64,000 nt of DNA from Nocardioides bruguierae (GCF_023656415.1 NZ_JAMOIL010000008.1:1-64000), one strand, 5' to 3'. Shown: positions 41,719 through 50,732, counted from the first letter of the stretch. The notes: generated from the sequence alone by a model not told the origin. Made by a program: numbers and translations.

Positions 41719-43006
41719 AGATCGTGCTCCACTCCAGCACGGCGAGGCCGCCGACCGTCCACACCGTCATCACCACCGACCAGCCGGTGGCGCGGCGCCA
41801 GTCGGCCGCCCCGTCCCGCGCGACCTCGCGGCGCGGGCGCAGCATCGCCACCATCGCGAGCGCGACGGGCGTGGCCAGGAACGCGATCACCTGCATCGTG
41901 TAGCGGTCGTGGAAGCCGCCGCCGTCGCGCACGAAGCCCGCGGTGTTGCCGAGGGTGACCAGCGACAGCGAGCCGAGCAGCAGCCAGCCGGGGTCGGGCC
42001 GCCAGCCGGCCCGCCACGCCCCCGGCAGCAGCGGCAGGCGCCGTACGGCCAGCACCGGGACGACGAGCAGTCCGACGACCACCGCGACCGAGGCGGCCAG
42101 GATCGGCTCGTCGAACCCCGGCACGCGGCCGAGGTCGGCCAGCGAGGTGACCGGCGAGCGCTGGAACTTCTCCAGGAGCGCGCCCTGGCCCGTCAGGTCG
42201 CCGTAGAGGGAGAGGTTGCGCAGGTACCACCAGGACGTCGCGGCCGCCGGCACGCCGCCCACGACCGCGGCCGCCACCAGGTAGCGGGGTCGCCGCGCCG
42301 CCCGTCGGGACAGCAGCCAGGCCAGGCCGAGCGCGATCGCGCAGGCCGCCACGGCCAGCACCCCGGGCGCCCGGGTCCCGGCGGCCAGCGTCCCGGCCAG
42401 GGCCGCGACCACGACCCTGCGCCGGGTCACCTCCTCCGAGCCGCCGTGCAGCATCCGCACCGTCATGAGCAGGAGGAGCAACGCGGCCGCGCTGCCCCAC
42501 CCGTCGGACTGCGCGAAGCCCGAGCGCAGCACCAGGCTCGGGGTCACCGCCACGATCGTGGCCAGCGCCGCCACCGCCGGACGTCGGGGCACCAGCGCCC
42601 GGGTCAGCAGGCCGACGAGCAGCACCCACACCCCGTAGCCGGCCGTGTTGACCAGCCGCATGGCGATCACCACGTGCGAGACGTCGTCGCGGGTCAGCTC
42701 CCACACGGGCACGAGCAGCGCCACGTAGAACGGCGGGTGGTTGGCCACCCAGGTGTCCTTGTGCGCGGCGTCCCAGCCCAGCAGCACCCGGGCGCCGCGG
42801 GGCACGTCCCCGGGGTCGGCCACGATCGGGGAGTCGATGGTCGGCAGCCTGCCCTCGGCCAGGTGCGCCACGTACCCGACGTAGGGGGCCTCGTCGTTGG
42901 CCCAGCTCGGGATCGAGGACACCAGCGCCACCTGCGCCCCGGCCAGCCAGACCAGCACGGCCAGCAGCACGGGCACCGCCGAGCCCCGCAGCGCCCACGC
43001 CCTCAT
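41531..43006 (-). CDS. Polytopic membrane protein, GT-C-like glycosyltransferase
   Basis: This 491-aa protein has about 11 membrane helices. The first loop (SIPSWANDEAPYVGYVAHLA) has the acidic pair usual in GT39/PMT-like polyprenyl-sugar-dependent enzymes. Its ATG overlaps the stop of the neighbour downstream methyltransferase region (ATGA-type junction at 43003-43006), placing it in an operon after the methyltransferase and GT2 genes. Assignment is by topology only. Confidence 0.65.
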   Translation of the reverse strand: MRAWALRGSAVPVLLAVLVWLAGAQVALVSSIPSWANDEAPYVGYVAHLAEGRLPTIDSPIVADPGDVPRGARVLLGWDAAHKDTWVANHPPFYVALLVPVWELTRDDVSHVVIAMRLVNTAGYGVWVLLVGLLTRALVPRRPAVAALATIVAVTPSLVLRSGFAQSDGWGSAAALLLLLMTVRMLHGGSEEVTRRRVVVAALAGTLAAGTRAPGVLAVAACAIALGLAWLLSRRAARRPRYLVAAAVVGGVPAAATSWWYLRNLSLYGDLTGQGALLEKFQRSPVTSLADLGRVPGFDEPILAASVAVVVGLLVVPVLAVRRLPLLPGAWRAGWRPDPGWLLLGSLSLVTLGNTAGFVRDGGGFHDRYTMQVIAFLATPVALAMVAMLRPRREVARDGAADWRRATGWSVVMTVWTVGGLAVLEWSTIFSHQQTYPAAGPWPWVLGLGALAAAAAVPWVMRERTRHEARREQEAARRAATPSATPAAPLR

Positions 43007-43740
43007 GCGGTGCGGCTGCCGGCCCGCGACAGGCGCAGCAGCGCGGTGCGCGTGGGGTAGGGCAGCGCCGGGGTCAGCCCGCGGGACACGACCACCTGCA
43101 GGCGTCCGCCGGAGGCCGCGACCTGGGCGTCGATCGCCTCCACGTAGCGGCGCCGGTCGACGTTGTCGAAGACCACCAGGCCGTCGGGCGCCAGCCGCTC
43201 CAGGGCGCGCGCCAGGCACGCCTCGCGGGCCCGTCCGTCGATGACGACCAGGTCGAGCTCGCCCTCGACGTCGTCGATGGCGGAGACGTAGGCGGAGAAG
43301 TCCAGGCCCGCGTGGCCCGGCTTGGCCGAGGACACCCTCGGTGAGGACGACGGCACGGGCGCCACCACGCGCAGGTCGACGTTGCCCGGCAGCCGGGGTG
43401 CGAGCACCTGCGCCCAGCCGGCGTCGTGCTCGACGGAGTGCACCTCACCGGCCCGCTCGGCCAGCCACAGCGTGGAGGCCCCCGAGCCCCACTCGAAGAC
43501 CCGGGCCGCTCGCCCGGGTCGGTGCACCGCCAGGAAGGCCTGGACCCGGTCGAGGCTGTCGAACGTCCACCACGCCACGTCCAGGCGGACGAGGGCGTCG
43601 ACGTCGTGGATCGCCAGCAGCGACAGCAGCCACGTGGCGGTGCGCGAGCGCGGAGCCCGGCGCTCCAGCAGCGCGACCACGCCGAGGCGGGTCAGCACCG
43701 CACGGAGCACGCGGAGCACCCGGATGTAGAGCGTCTTCAC
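43003..43740 (-). CDS. Class I SAM-dependent methyltransferase
   Basis: This 245-aa protein has a Rossmann motif RVFEWGSGASTLWLAERAG (about 95-113), then VHSVEHDAGWAQVLA and LDLVVIDGRAREACL. It is O-methyltransferase-like. GTG 43740 overlaps the GT2 stop and its own stop overlaps the next gene, giving GT2-methyltransferase-GT-C in one operon. The acceptor is probably a lipid-linked sugar, but this is inference. Confidence 0.75.
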   Translation of the reverse strand: MKTLYIRVLRVLRAVLTRLGVVALLERRAPRSRTATWLLSLLAIHDVDALVRLDVAWWTFDSLDRVQAFLAVHRPGRAARVFEWGSGASTLWLAERAGEVHSVEHDAGWAQVLAPRLPGNVDLRVVAPVPSSSPRVSSAKPGHAGLDFSAYVSAIDDVEGELDLVVIDGRAREACLARALERLAPDGLVVFDNVDRRRYVEAIDAQVAASGGRLQVVVSRGLTPALPYPTRTALLRLSRAGSRTA

Positions 43741-44747
43741 CGCAGGCCCTCGCTCTCGGCGCCGGGTCGGACGGGCGGCTGGAGGGTGGCCAGCACCCGG
43801 CTCCGGACGCCGGCCTCGTACCGGGCCCGCCGCGTGTGCTCGAGGCCCACCTCGATGAGGTGCCGGTTGGCGCGGATCAGGTCCGCCACGATGCCGAGCA
43901 TGAGGCACAGCGCGGCCATCAGCCCGAGGCCGAGCCCGACCACCTGGGACTGGACGTGCCCGCCGCCGTCCCCCTGCGCCACGAGCACCGCGTACCGCAC
44001 GTAGGGGGCCAGGCCGAGGACCGCGAAGACACCCGCCAGCCAGCCGAAGATCATGTACGGGCGGTACATCACGTAGGCGCGGGTGATGGCGGCCGCCGAC
44101 CGGAACACGTGCTGGCGGTGGTTGCGGAACAGCCGCGACTCACGCGTGCGGGCGTTGGTGGTGACGGGCAGGGAGACGATGGCCATGCGCTTGTAGCCGG
44201 CCTGGATGATCGTCTCCATGCAGTAGGAGAAGCGGGTGACGGTGTTGAGCCGCAGCAGGCTCTCGCGCGAGTAGGCGCGGAACCCGCTCGCCGCGTCGGG
44301 CAGGTCGGTGCCCGCGGCCCGGTTCACCACCGCGCTGCCGATCCGCTGGAGCAGCTTCTTGCCGGGCGAGAAGTGCGCGATCAGGTGCGTCTGGCGGTCC
44401 GCCACGACGATGTCGGCGGCGCCGAGCACGATCGGCTGGACGAGGTCCGCGATCCGGGCCTGCGGGTACTGGTTGTCGCCGTCGGTGTTGACCACGATGT
44501 CGGCGCCCAGCGCGAGCGCGTGGTCGACGCCGTCGGTGAAGGAGCGGGCCAGCCCCTCGTTGCGACGGTGCCGGACGACGTGGGCGCCGTGCGCCAGGGC
44601 GACCTGGCTCGTGCGGTCGGTCGACCCGTCGTCCACGACGACGACCTCGAGCTCGTCGATGCCCGGGATGTCGCGCGGGATCGAGGCGAGCACGGAGCCG
44701 AGCGTCTCCTCCTCGTTCAGGCACGGGACCTGGACGATCAGCTTCAC
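43737..44747 (-). CDS. Family 2 glycosyltransferase (DPM-like)
   Basis: This 336-aa protein has the GT2 catalytic fold in residues 1-220 (QVPCLNEEETLGSVLASIP, VVVDDGSTDRTSQVALA and the DXD motif NTDGDNQYPQ), then two C-terminal membrane helices (about 230-300). It resembles polyprenyl-phosphate mannose or glucose synthases. GTG start. First gene of the surface-glycan operon. Confidence 0.85.
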   Translation of the reverse strand: MKLIVQVPCLNEEETLGSVLASIPRDIPGIDELEVVVVDDGSTDRTSQVALAHGAHVVRHRRNEGLARSFTDGVDHALALGADIVVNTDGDNQYPQARIADLVQPIVLGAADIVVADRQTHLIAHFSPGKKLLQRIGSAVVNRAAGTDLPDAASGFRAYSRESLLRLNTVTRFSYCMETIIQAGYKRMAIVSLPVTTNARTRESRLFRNHRQHVFRSAAAITRAYVMYRPYMIFGWLAGVFAVLGLAPYVRYAVLVAQGDGGGHVQSQVVGLGLGLMAALCLMLGIVADLIRANRHLIEVGLEHTRRARYEAGVRSRVLATLQPPVRPGAESEGLR

Positions 44748-44938
44748 GACCGACCTCCGGCTCGTCGTGCCCCGGCGCGGTACAGGGGCTGAGCAGGCAC
44801 GCTAGGGCGGCTCGCAGCGTGGCGGAACGGGCGCCGCGCACTCCTCGGCGAGCGTGCATCCGCCGGTCACCGCAGCGTCGTCGGGGCGTCACCTGCCGCC
44901 CGGCCGGCCCGGTTCGGACTGGTTTTTGCGGGGCTGGG

Positions 44939-45335
44939 TCAGCTGGGCTGCGGCCCCGTGCGCACCTCCTCCTCCGAGCGCAGGACGCAGAACTCGTTGC
45001 CCTCGGGGTCCGCGAGCACGACCCAGCCGGTGCCGTCCGGCAGGCGACGGTCGTGCAGCTGCCGTGCCCCGAGGGCCAGGACGCGGGCGAGCTCCTCGTC
45101 CCGGGTACCAGCGGGGGCGCAGGTCGAGGTGCAGGCGGTTGCGCCCGGGAGCCGGCTCGGCCTCGATGAAGAGCAGCTGGTGCCCCGTGTCCGGGTCGAG
45201 GATCATGCACTCCTCGTGCCCGGGCTCGTTGGGGTCGTCGGGGAGGTCGGTGTAGCCGAGCAGCGCCTTCCACCACTCGGAGAGGGCGTAGGCGTCGCGG
45301 CAGTCGACGGTGGTGTGGGAGACGAAGCAGGCCAT
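44939..45335 (-). pseudogene. VOC-family protein with single-base frameshift
   Basis: Residues 1-73 read normally (CFVSHTTVDCRDAYALSEWW, LLFIEAEPAPGRNRLHLDL), then the frame breaks at a run of five G on the plus strand (45113-45117). Removing one base restores the family C-terminus (DGTGWVVLADPEGNEFCVLR) and gives a normal 131-aa glyoxalase/bleomycin-resistance-fold protein. This is either a real pseudogene or a homopolymer sequencing error. Confidence 0.8.
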
Positions 45336-45660
45336 GGGGGCATGCTGCTCGCCGGCGGCGGGTCCGTCCACGCCGAGACGAGCACCGATCCGGACACGAC
45401 CTGTCCGGATCCGCGCGGCCGGCTGTCCGGGCGAGCGTCCGGGAACGTCCGGTCAGCCCGATTCCGCTGGACGGCCCTGCACCCGTCGTCCAACCTCGGT
45501 GGTGGTGTCGTCCGGGGGGTCGGCACCACACATCCGGGGCCCAGCCGGGTGCGGCTCCTCCACACGGAGGGCCGCACCCGGGCTCAGGGCCCCGGTCTCT
45601 TCCGGACGGTGCCCCGGCACAAGGGTGGACGGCCGTCGGACGCCGCGCGAGTGTCAACCG
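45336..45660. other. Intergenic region
   Basis: No gene is supported in these 325 bases. Several CCGGAC/GTCCGG repeats cluster at 45390-45470 and could be regulator sites, but the composition is GC-rich and chance is likely. Promoters for the two divergent neighbours must lie here. Confidence 0.4.
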
Positions 45661-46302
45661 ATGACGAACACCGACACCTCGCCCACCCGCCCGACGCCCA
45701 CCCATCCGACGCTCGGCGACCTGGCCCGCTCCGGCCTGGTCCGCGCCGTCGCGCTGCTCGCCGTCGCGGCGCTGGTGCTCGCGTTCCTGGCGTGGCGCAG
45801 CCGCCCCGCCCCGACCGTGCGGGCCGACGTCGCCACCGCGGCCGCCGGGGCGCTCCCGATCGTCGGCCGCTGCGAGGGCAGCCAGTACACCTTCGAGGGC
45901 GACGGGACCGGACGCGGTCAGGAGGGCGCCTACCTCATCACCTCGCTGACCCACGGGGTCGACGCGGTCCTCTCCTCCGGGCGCGTCAGCGGCCGCAACG
46001 AGCACCAGCCGCTGACGTTCACCACCAACGTCAGCCGCGCGACCCCCCTCTTCCTCCAGGCCATCGAGAACAACGAGGTGCTGCGCCGGTGCGTCTTCAC
46101 CACCTTCGGTCGCGACGAGAGCGGGGACCGCGTCGCGCTCCAGCGGATCGTCCTGGACCGGCCGCAGGTCCTGTCCTACCGCCTGGTCGGCAAGCCCGCC
46201 GACCGGTCCCGGGTCACCATCGCGCTGATGTACGAGAGCCTGGAGATGACGGACCTCGACACCGGCATCCAGGCGCAGGTCGACTGGCCGACCACGGCCT
46301 GA
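45661..46302 (+). CDS. Hcp-fold (type VI tube-like) protein with N-terminal anchor
   Basis: In this 213-aa protein residues 1-60 hold a Thr/Pro-rich start and one hydrophobic segment (AVALLAVAALVLAFLAW). Residues 70-213 match the Hcp beta-barrel layout: GAYLITSLTHGVD, a loop SGRNEHQPLTFTTNVSRATP, LFLQAIENNEV, and the final ESLEMTDLDTG strand. Hcp proteins form tubes in type VI systems, but no other such genes are nearby, so this is probably an exported Hcp-like protein of unknown role. Confidence 0.6.
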   Translation: MTNTDTSPTRPTPTHPTLGDLARSGLVRAVALLAVAALVLAFLAWRSRPAPTVRADVATAAAGALPIVGRCEGSQYTFEGDGTGRGQEGAYLITSLTHGVDAVLSSGRVSGRNEHQPLTFTTNVSRATPLFLQAIENNEVLRRCVFTTFGRDESGDRVALQRIVLDRPQVLSYRLVGKPADRSRVTIALMYESLEMTDLDTGIQAQVDWPTTA

Positions 46303-46332
46303 CGCCCGGGACGGCGGTGGGAGGATCGCGTC

Positions 46333-46659
46333 ATGGACGCCACCGCCGTGCCCGACCCGACCACGTCCCGGCCCCGCGTGGAGATCCGGTACTGCACCCG
46401 CTGCCGCTGGCTGCTGCGAGCGCAGTGGTACGCCGCCGAGCTGCTCCAGACCTTCGAGACCGACCTCGGCGAGGTGGCACTGCTGCCCGCCTCCACCGAG
46501 GCCGAGGCCGGCGTCTTCCGGGTGGACGTGGACGGCACCCCGGTCTGGAACCGCAAGCGGGACGGCGGCTTCCCGGAGATCACCGAGCTCAAGCGCCGCG
46601 TCCGCGACCTGGTCGCCCCCGACCGCCCGCTCGGGCACGCGGACCGCGCCGCCCACTGA
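46333..46659 (+). CDS. SelT/SelW/SelH-family redox protein
   Basis: This 108-aa thioredoxin-like protein has the redox motif YCTRCRWLLRAQWYAAELLQ (CxxC, no selenocysteine) and the C-terminal RKRDGGFPEITELKRRVRD that defines the Rdx family. It is probably a small cytoplasmic thiol oxidoreductase; partners are unknown. Confidence 0.8.
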   Translation: MDATAVPDPTTSRPRVEIRYCTRCRWLLRAQWYAAELLQTFETDLGEVALLPASTEAEAGVFRVDVDGTPVWNRKRDGGFPEITELKRRVRDLVAPDRPLGHADRAAH

Positions 46660-46705
46660 CCTGCACCCCTTGCAGACCACCACCGGCCCGTAGTGGGCTG
46701 GGGGC

Positions 46706-47698
46706 ATGATCCATTCTCGGGACGTCCACGGATCCAGCGCGCCCTCACGAGGGCGTTCCCTCCCCCGGCTGCTCCTCGCAGCCCTGACCGGCTTCCTGAC
46801 CACGGCACTGCTGTCCGTGGGCCTGGTGGCCACCTCCACCGCACCGGCGAGCGCGGCCTACCCCGTGCTCCAGGTCGGCTCCAGCGGCGCGGACGTCGTC
46901 GCCGTGCAGTACCTCCTCACCGACCGCGGCTTCTCCACGACCGCGGACGGCCAGTACGGCTCGGGCACCGAGGCGGCGGTCTCGGCGTTCCAGTCCTCGC
47001 GCGGCCTCACCGCCGACGGCATGGCCGGCCCGCAGACCATCGGCGCGCTGGTGCGCACCCTGCGCCAGGGCGACAGCGGCCCGGCCGTCCAGGCGCTCCA
47101 GGTCGAGCTCAACAAGCGCGGGGCGTCGCTGGCCACGGACGGGGCGTTCGGACCGGCCACCGACAGCGCCGTGCGCTCCTTCCAGTCCTCCCGCGGCCTC
47201 AGCGTCGACGGCGTCGCCGGGCCGAACACCTGGGAGTCGCTCTTCGGCGGCAGCACGGGCACGCCCGGCACCTCCTACGACTCGCTCTCCGACGAGCAGC
47301 GGCAGAACGCGCGCACCATCATCGGCGTCGGCAAGGGCGCCGACGTGCCCGAGTACGGCTGGGTGATCGCGCTGGCCACGGCGATGCAGGAGTCGACGCT
47401 CATCAACATCGACTACGGCGACCGCGACTCGGTGGGCCTCTTCCAGCAGCGACCCTCGCAGGGCTGGGGCACCGTCGCGCAGTGCACCGACCCCGTCCTC
47501 GCCTCGAAGGCGTTCTACGGCGTCGCCACCCACACCCCGAACCCCGGGCTGCTCGACATCTCGGGCTGGCAGTCGATGACCGTCACCGAGGCCGCCCAGG
47601 CCGTGCAGCGCTCGGCCTACCCGGACGCGTACGCCAAGTGGGAGTCGCTCGCCCGCGACATCGTGGCCCACGAGAGCGGCGCACCAGCCATCTACTGA
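46706..47698 (+). CDS. Secreted protein with two peptidoglycan-binding domains
   Basis: This 330-aa protein has a signal peptide (about 1-50, LLAALTGFLTTALLSVGLVA then APASAAYP), two PG_binding_1 repeats (about 55-115 and 120-180; both contain AAVSAFQSSRGLTADG-like cores), and a C-terminal lysozyme-like region (IALATAMQESTLINIDYGDR, GLFQQRPSQGWGT). It likely binds and remodels the cell wall. Confidence 0.82.
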   Translation: MIHSRDVHGSSAPSRGRSLPRLLLAALTGFLTTALLSVGLVATSTAPASAAYPVLQVGSSGADVVAVQYLLTDRGFSTTADGQYGSGTEAAVSAFQSSRGLTADGMAGPQTIGALVRTLRQGDSGPAVQALQVELNKRGASLATDGAFGPATDSAVRSFQSSRGLSVDGVAGPNTWESLFGGSTGTPGTSYDSLSDEQRQNARTIIGVGKGADVPEYGWVIALATAMQESTLINIDYGDRDSVGLFQQRPSQGWGTVAQCTDPVLASKAFYGVATHTPNPGLLDISGWQSMTVTEAAQAVQRSAYPDAYAKWESLARDIVAHESGAPAIY

Positions 47699-47812
47699 GG
47701 CATGCGGCACGCGAGGCGGCCTGCGGCGGTGAAGACCGCGAGGGCGTCGATCCGGGCGATCCATGACATCCGTCCTGAGTGAGCCGGCCGACAGGCGTCT
47801 ACGTTGACGACC

Positions 47813-48319
47813 ATGAGCGCATCGACCGAGCAGGACCCCGCCGAGCGGATCGAGGTCTCACGCATGCTCGCCTCGCCTGCCAGTGCCGTCTTCTCGCTGC
47901 TCCGCGACCCGCAGGGCCACGTGGACATGGACGCCTCCGGCATGCTGATGGACGCCACGGGAGGCGTCGTCTCCGCCGTGGGTGACCGCTTCACCGTGCA
48001 CATGGACCGTGAGGCGCTCGGCGACCTGCCGATGGGCGAGTACGACGTCGAGGTGGTGATCGAGGTCTACGAGCCCGACCGCGAGATCGCCTGGTCCATC
48101 ATCGGCACGGTCAAGCCATCGATCGGGCGCCGCTACGGCTACCGGCTGGACCCGGCGACGGCGAACGAGGACGGCTCGCCCCGCACGCTGGTCACCAGCT
48201 ACTACGACTGGTCCACGGCGCGGCCCGAGTGGAAGGCGATCTTCCCGGTCGTGCCCGAGCAGAGCCTCAAGGCGAGCCTCGGAGTGCTGGCGAGGACCGT
48301 ACGGCGGCGGCAGGGCTAG
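47813..48319 (+). CDS. SRPBCC-family protein
   Basis: This 168-aa START/Bet v1-fold protein opens IEVSRMLASPASAVFSLLRD and closes with SLGVLARTVRRRQG, typical of polyketide-cyclase-like SRPBCC proteins that bind hydrophobic ligands. TACGTT lies 7 nt before ATG 47813 (leaderless pattern). Confidence 0.75.
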   Translation: MSASTEQDPAERIEVSRMLASPASAVFSLLRDPQGHVDMDASGMLMDATGGVVSAVGDRFTVHMDREALGDLPMGEYDVEVVIEVYEPDREIAWSIIGTVKPSIGRRYGYRLDPATANEDGSPRTLVTSYYDWSTARPEWKAIFPVVPEQSLKASLGVLARTVRRRQG

Positions 48320-48351
48320 GGTCGTAGGCGTTTACGACGCCTCTGACCTTG

Positions 48352-48430
48352 CTCCCCGGGTAGGAGTCGAACCTACGTCGCTAGTCCTGATTCAAAGTCA
48401 GGCGGGCCCTGCCGGCAGACCAACCGGGGA
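48352..48430 (-). tRNA. tRNA-Gln (anticodon TTG)
   Basis: Minus strand. The acceptor TCCCCGG pairs with CCGGGGA before discriminator G. The anticodon arm is CCTGA-CTTTGAA-TCAGG (loop anticodon TTG) and the T arm is GTAGG-TTCGACT-CCTAC. The D arm GGTC/GGCC needs one G-T pair, and the variable region (9 nt) is longer than usual for Gln, so the type is likely but the fold is somewhat irregular. Confidence 0.7.
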
Positions 48431-48552
48431 ATGTGCCGCACAGGCTACGGGCCCCACCGGTGAGCCAGCACCTCGGGACCACCGCGCCCGCCCACCCGGC
48501 GTCCACCCGGCGTCCACCCCCCGGTACACACCCCCACCGGCCACCCGGGAGC

Positions 48553-49047
48553 ATGGTCACCATGACGACCCACGACGAGTACCTCGCCGGCCTGCGTGAC
48601 CGACTGCAGCAGGACGGCTGCGACGTCAGCGAGGCCGAGCTGCGCGGCGGGCGTGCCCTGCTCGGCTACCGCAAGGACTTCAAGATCCAGTGGATGGGCT
48701 CGCGCCTGCACACGATGGTGCTGGCCCTGCCGTGGGACCGGGTGGACCTGCCCGCGCTCGAGGGCTTCGTCGCGGACGCGGCCCAGTGGTCGCACCTGAA
48801 CAAGAAGGGCCTCTACAACGGCCTCCAGTCGGGCACCGCGCTGTTCCCGGTGCTGGTCGGCAACGAGGTGACCCCGCCGGCCGCCCAGGCCGCGGCCGCG
48901 AAGCAGCGTCAGGAGTTCGGGCAGGTCACGCGACCCGTCACCGTGGACCTCTCCACCGGCACCACCTCGATGTTCACCGGCAGCCCCGTCGTGGGGTTCG
49001 TGTTCAACGGCTTCCTCAAGGCGAAGTCCCAGGCGTACTTCGGCTGA
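48553..49047 (+). CDS. Conserved hypothetical protein
   Basis: This 164-aa protein has a DFKIQWMGSRLHTMVLALPW core, then WSHLNKKGLYNGLQSGTALF and a C-terminal GTTSMFTGSPVVGFVFNGFL. It looks like a complete alpha/beta domain, but I do not recognise the family. ATG 48562 is an alternative start. Confidence 0.65.
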   Translation: MVTMTTHDEYLAGLRDRLQQDGCDVSEAELRGGRALLGYRKDFKIQWMGSRLHTMVLALPWDRVDLPALEGFVADAAQWSHLNKKGLYNGLQSGTALFPVLVGNEVTPPAAQAAAAKQRQEFGQVTRPVTVDLSTGTTSMFTGSPVVGFVFNGFLKAKSQAYFG

Positions 49048-49112
49048 GCCCCGGTCCGCGCGCCGGACCGCACGTCAGGCGGCGTGTCGGGGCCAGGTCC
49101 TAGGGTCGGCCC

Positions 49113-49244
49113 ATGGACCTCCCCGTCATGCCGCCCGTGCAGCCGATGCTGGCGAAGGCCGTCTCCGGCGTGCCCGACCCCGCGAAGCACGGCGGCCTGC
49201 TGTTCGAGCCCAAGTGGGACGAAATATGTTCTAGTTGTACGTGA
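49113..49244 (+). pseudogene. 5' stub of DNA ligase disrupted by the island
   Basis: The 43 codons begin MDLPVMPPVQPMLAK, run through LLFEPKWD and then enter island sequence (EICSSCT, stop). The intact ligase at 58750 has the matching but divergent start (VDLPVMPPVRPMLAK ... QLEPKWDGFR). TAGGGT lies 6 nt before the ATG, so the stub keeps its own leaderless promoter. Confidence 0.85.
49204..49221 (+). repeat. Left junction repeat of the island
   Basis: TCGAGCCCAAGTGGGACG recurs at 58841-58858 with one change (C to A). It encodes the (F/L)EPKWD segment just before the ligase active lysine region. It probably marks the left end of the insertion. Confidence 0.7.
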
Positions 49245-49502
49245 CCGTCCTATGCTCACTCTATGCGCGCACCGTCGAGGCCGGCCAGCACGCCGACGCT
49301 CGCCGATTGCGCCAGAGGTAGTCGAACGTGTGATTACGCTCGAACGGCCGAGCCGGGACGCGACGTACACTCGCGCCGTGTGGACAAGCCTCTCGAAGAC
49401 GCGCATCGCGCAAACCACGAGCGGGCGCTCCCCGGGACATCTCCGTGAGCGTGGGCGGCGCCGAAGGCGAGCGCGACTTCCAGACGGGGCAAGACAAACA
49501 GC

Positions 49503-50732
49503 GTGAATAGTGCCAGCGATCTTGTGGACGCGCTTCTGGATCTCCTGCCGGTGGATGACTACTCTATTGCGACTCGGACCGGAGGTCGCGATGCCGTCGC
49601 AGTGAGCGCCCAGCACGAAGTGAGCGATACTCTTGAGATCGGCTCGACGCTCAAGCCGCTCACCGCTGTTCTCGCGCTTCGTGCGCTCAGCAGCAACGGC
49701 TTGAGCGTGGACACCCCGGTATGCACGGTCTTGGGGGATTCCGATGTGAAACTCCGCTCCTATCTCGGCTCGATAACCTTCAGGGACGTCTTGTCGCATC
49801 GTTCGGGGCTGAATGCTGATGCGTTCGTCGACATGGGCACCGACGGGTCAGAACTCCAGCGCTACGTCAACTACGTCGCGCACAACGTCCCCATCCTCGC
49901 GTCGCCAGGCGAGCTGTTCTCCTACAGCACGTTGGCGTACAACGTCTTGGGCCGCGCGATCGAGGTCCTGACCGGCCGGCGGTTCACTACACTGCTGCGG
50001 GACATGGGCTTCGCGGTGGGTTTGCGCGAGTCTCCACTGCCACTTTCAGCCCTACCTTCGGGGGCTCACGCCTTGTGCACCCCCGCGCATTTCCTCCGCA
50101 CCATGGGGACGATCCTCGATGATCCCGCGCGCATCCACCCGGAGTTGGTCGACCCGATGATCCGCCTCCAGCAGCCGAACCCGACCGGCGCCGCCGCCTG
50201 GGCCCTCGGCGCTGCAATCTATCCCTCGGGCTCTCTTGTGGTCGGTCATGATGGAGCAACGCTCGCGCGGTTCTCGGTGTTTAGGTACGACGTCCGCCGC
50301 CGAACCGGTGTGTTCGGTTCCTTCGCGATTGATGCTCCGCGGCAGCGCATCAAGGAGGCCATCGGCCAGGTCCTCGACGTAGCGTCTGGCGCCAGCATTC
50401 CGGACGGACCCTCCACGGAGCTCGGCCGCTTACCCCTCGTTGGGACCTACGAGAACTGGCAATACAGAAGGACTCTTTGGTGGGATGACACACAGGGCAC
50501 TCTGTTCTGTGAGAGCCAGCCACTTCGCGATCTTGCGGTGCTCGCCGGACGCCCGTCCCCATTCGCGAGTCCCGCGCGCCTGGTTCGCGACGATCTGCTC
50601 GTGACTAGGAACCCGGTGGGTGAGGACATGCCGCTCAACGTGGTCGTGCTTGGCGACGGCAGGAAAGGCCTGCATGACGGCAGATTCATGCCCCGGGTCG
50701 ATAACACCATCAGAGGGTCAGCGGCTGACTGA
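49503..50732 (+). CDS. Serine hydrolase with beta-lactamase/PBP fold
   Basis: This 409-aa protein has the SxxK nucleophile motif in EIGSTLKPLTAVLALRALSS (about 49-52), a YxN-like motif region FSYSTLAYNVLGRAIEVLTG, and a distal HDGA (VVGHDGATLARF) in place of KTG. This is the class C beta-lactamase/D-aminopeptidase fold, often used as esterase or peptidase. No signal peptide is seen. It is convergent with the TylF gene (23-bp overlap), the only plus-strand gene of the island. It could trim or hydrolyse the product; that is inference. Confidence 0.75.
   Translation: MNSASDLVDALLDLLPVDDYSIATRTGGRDAVAVSAQHEVSDTLEIGSTLKPLTAVLALRALSSNGLSVDTPVCTVLGDSDVKLRSYLGSITFRDVLSHRSGLNADAFVDMGTDGSELQRYVNYVAHNVPILASPGELFSYSTLAYNVLGRAIEVLTGRRFTTLLRDMGFAVGLRESPLPLSALPSGAHALCTPAHFLRTMGTILDDPARIHPELVDPMIRLQQPNPTGAAAWALGAAIYPSGSLVVGHDGATLARFSVFRYDVRRRTGVFGSFAIDAPRQRIKEAIGQVLDVASGASIPDGPSTELGRLPLVGTYENWQYRRTLWWDDTQGTLFCESQPLRDLAVLAGRPSPFASPARLVRDDLLVTRNPVGEDMPLNVVVLGDGRKGLHDGRFMPRVDNTIRGSAAD

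Noticed and set aside
49261..49497. Small minus-strand frame between the ligase stub and the serine hydrolase
   Set aside because: No recognisable family, arginine-rich composition and no ribosome site; the region more likely holds the hydrolase promoter.
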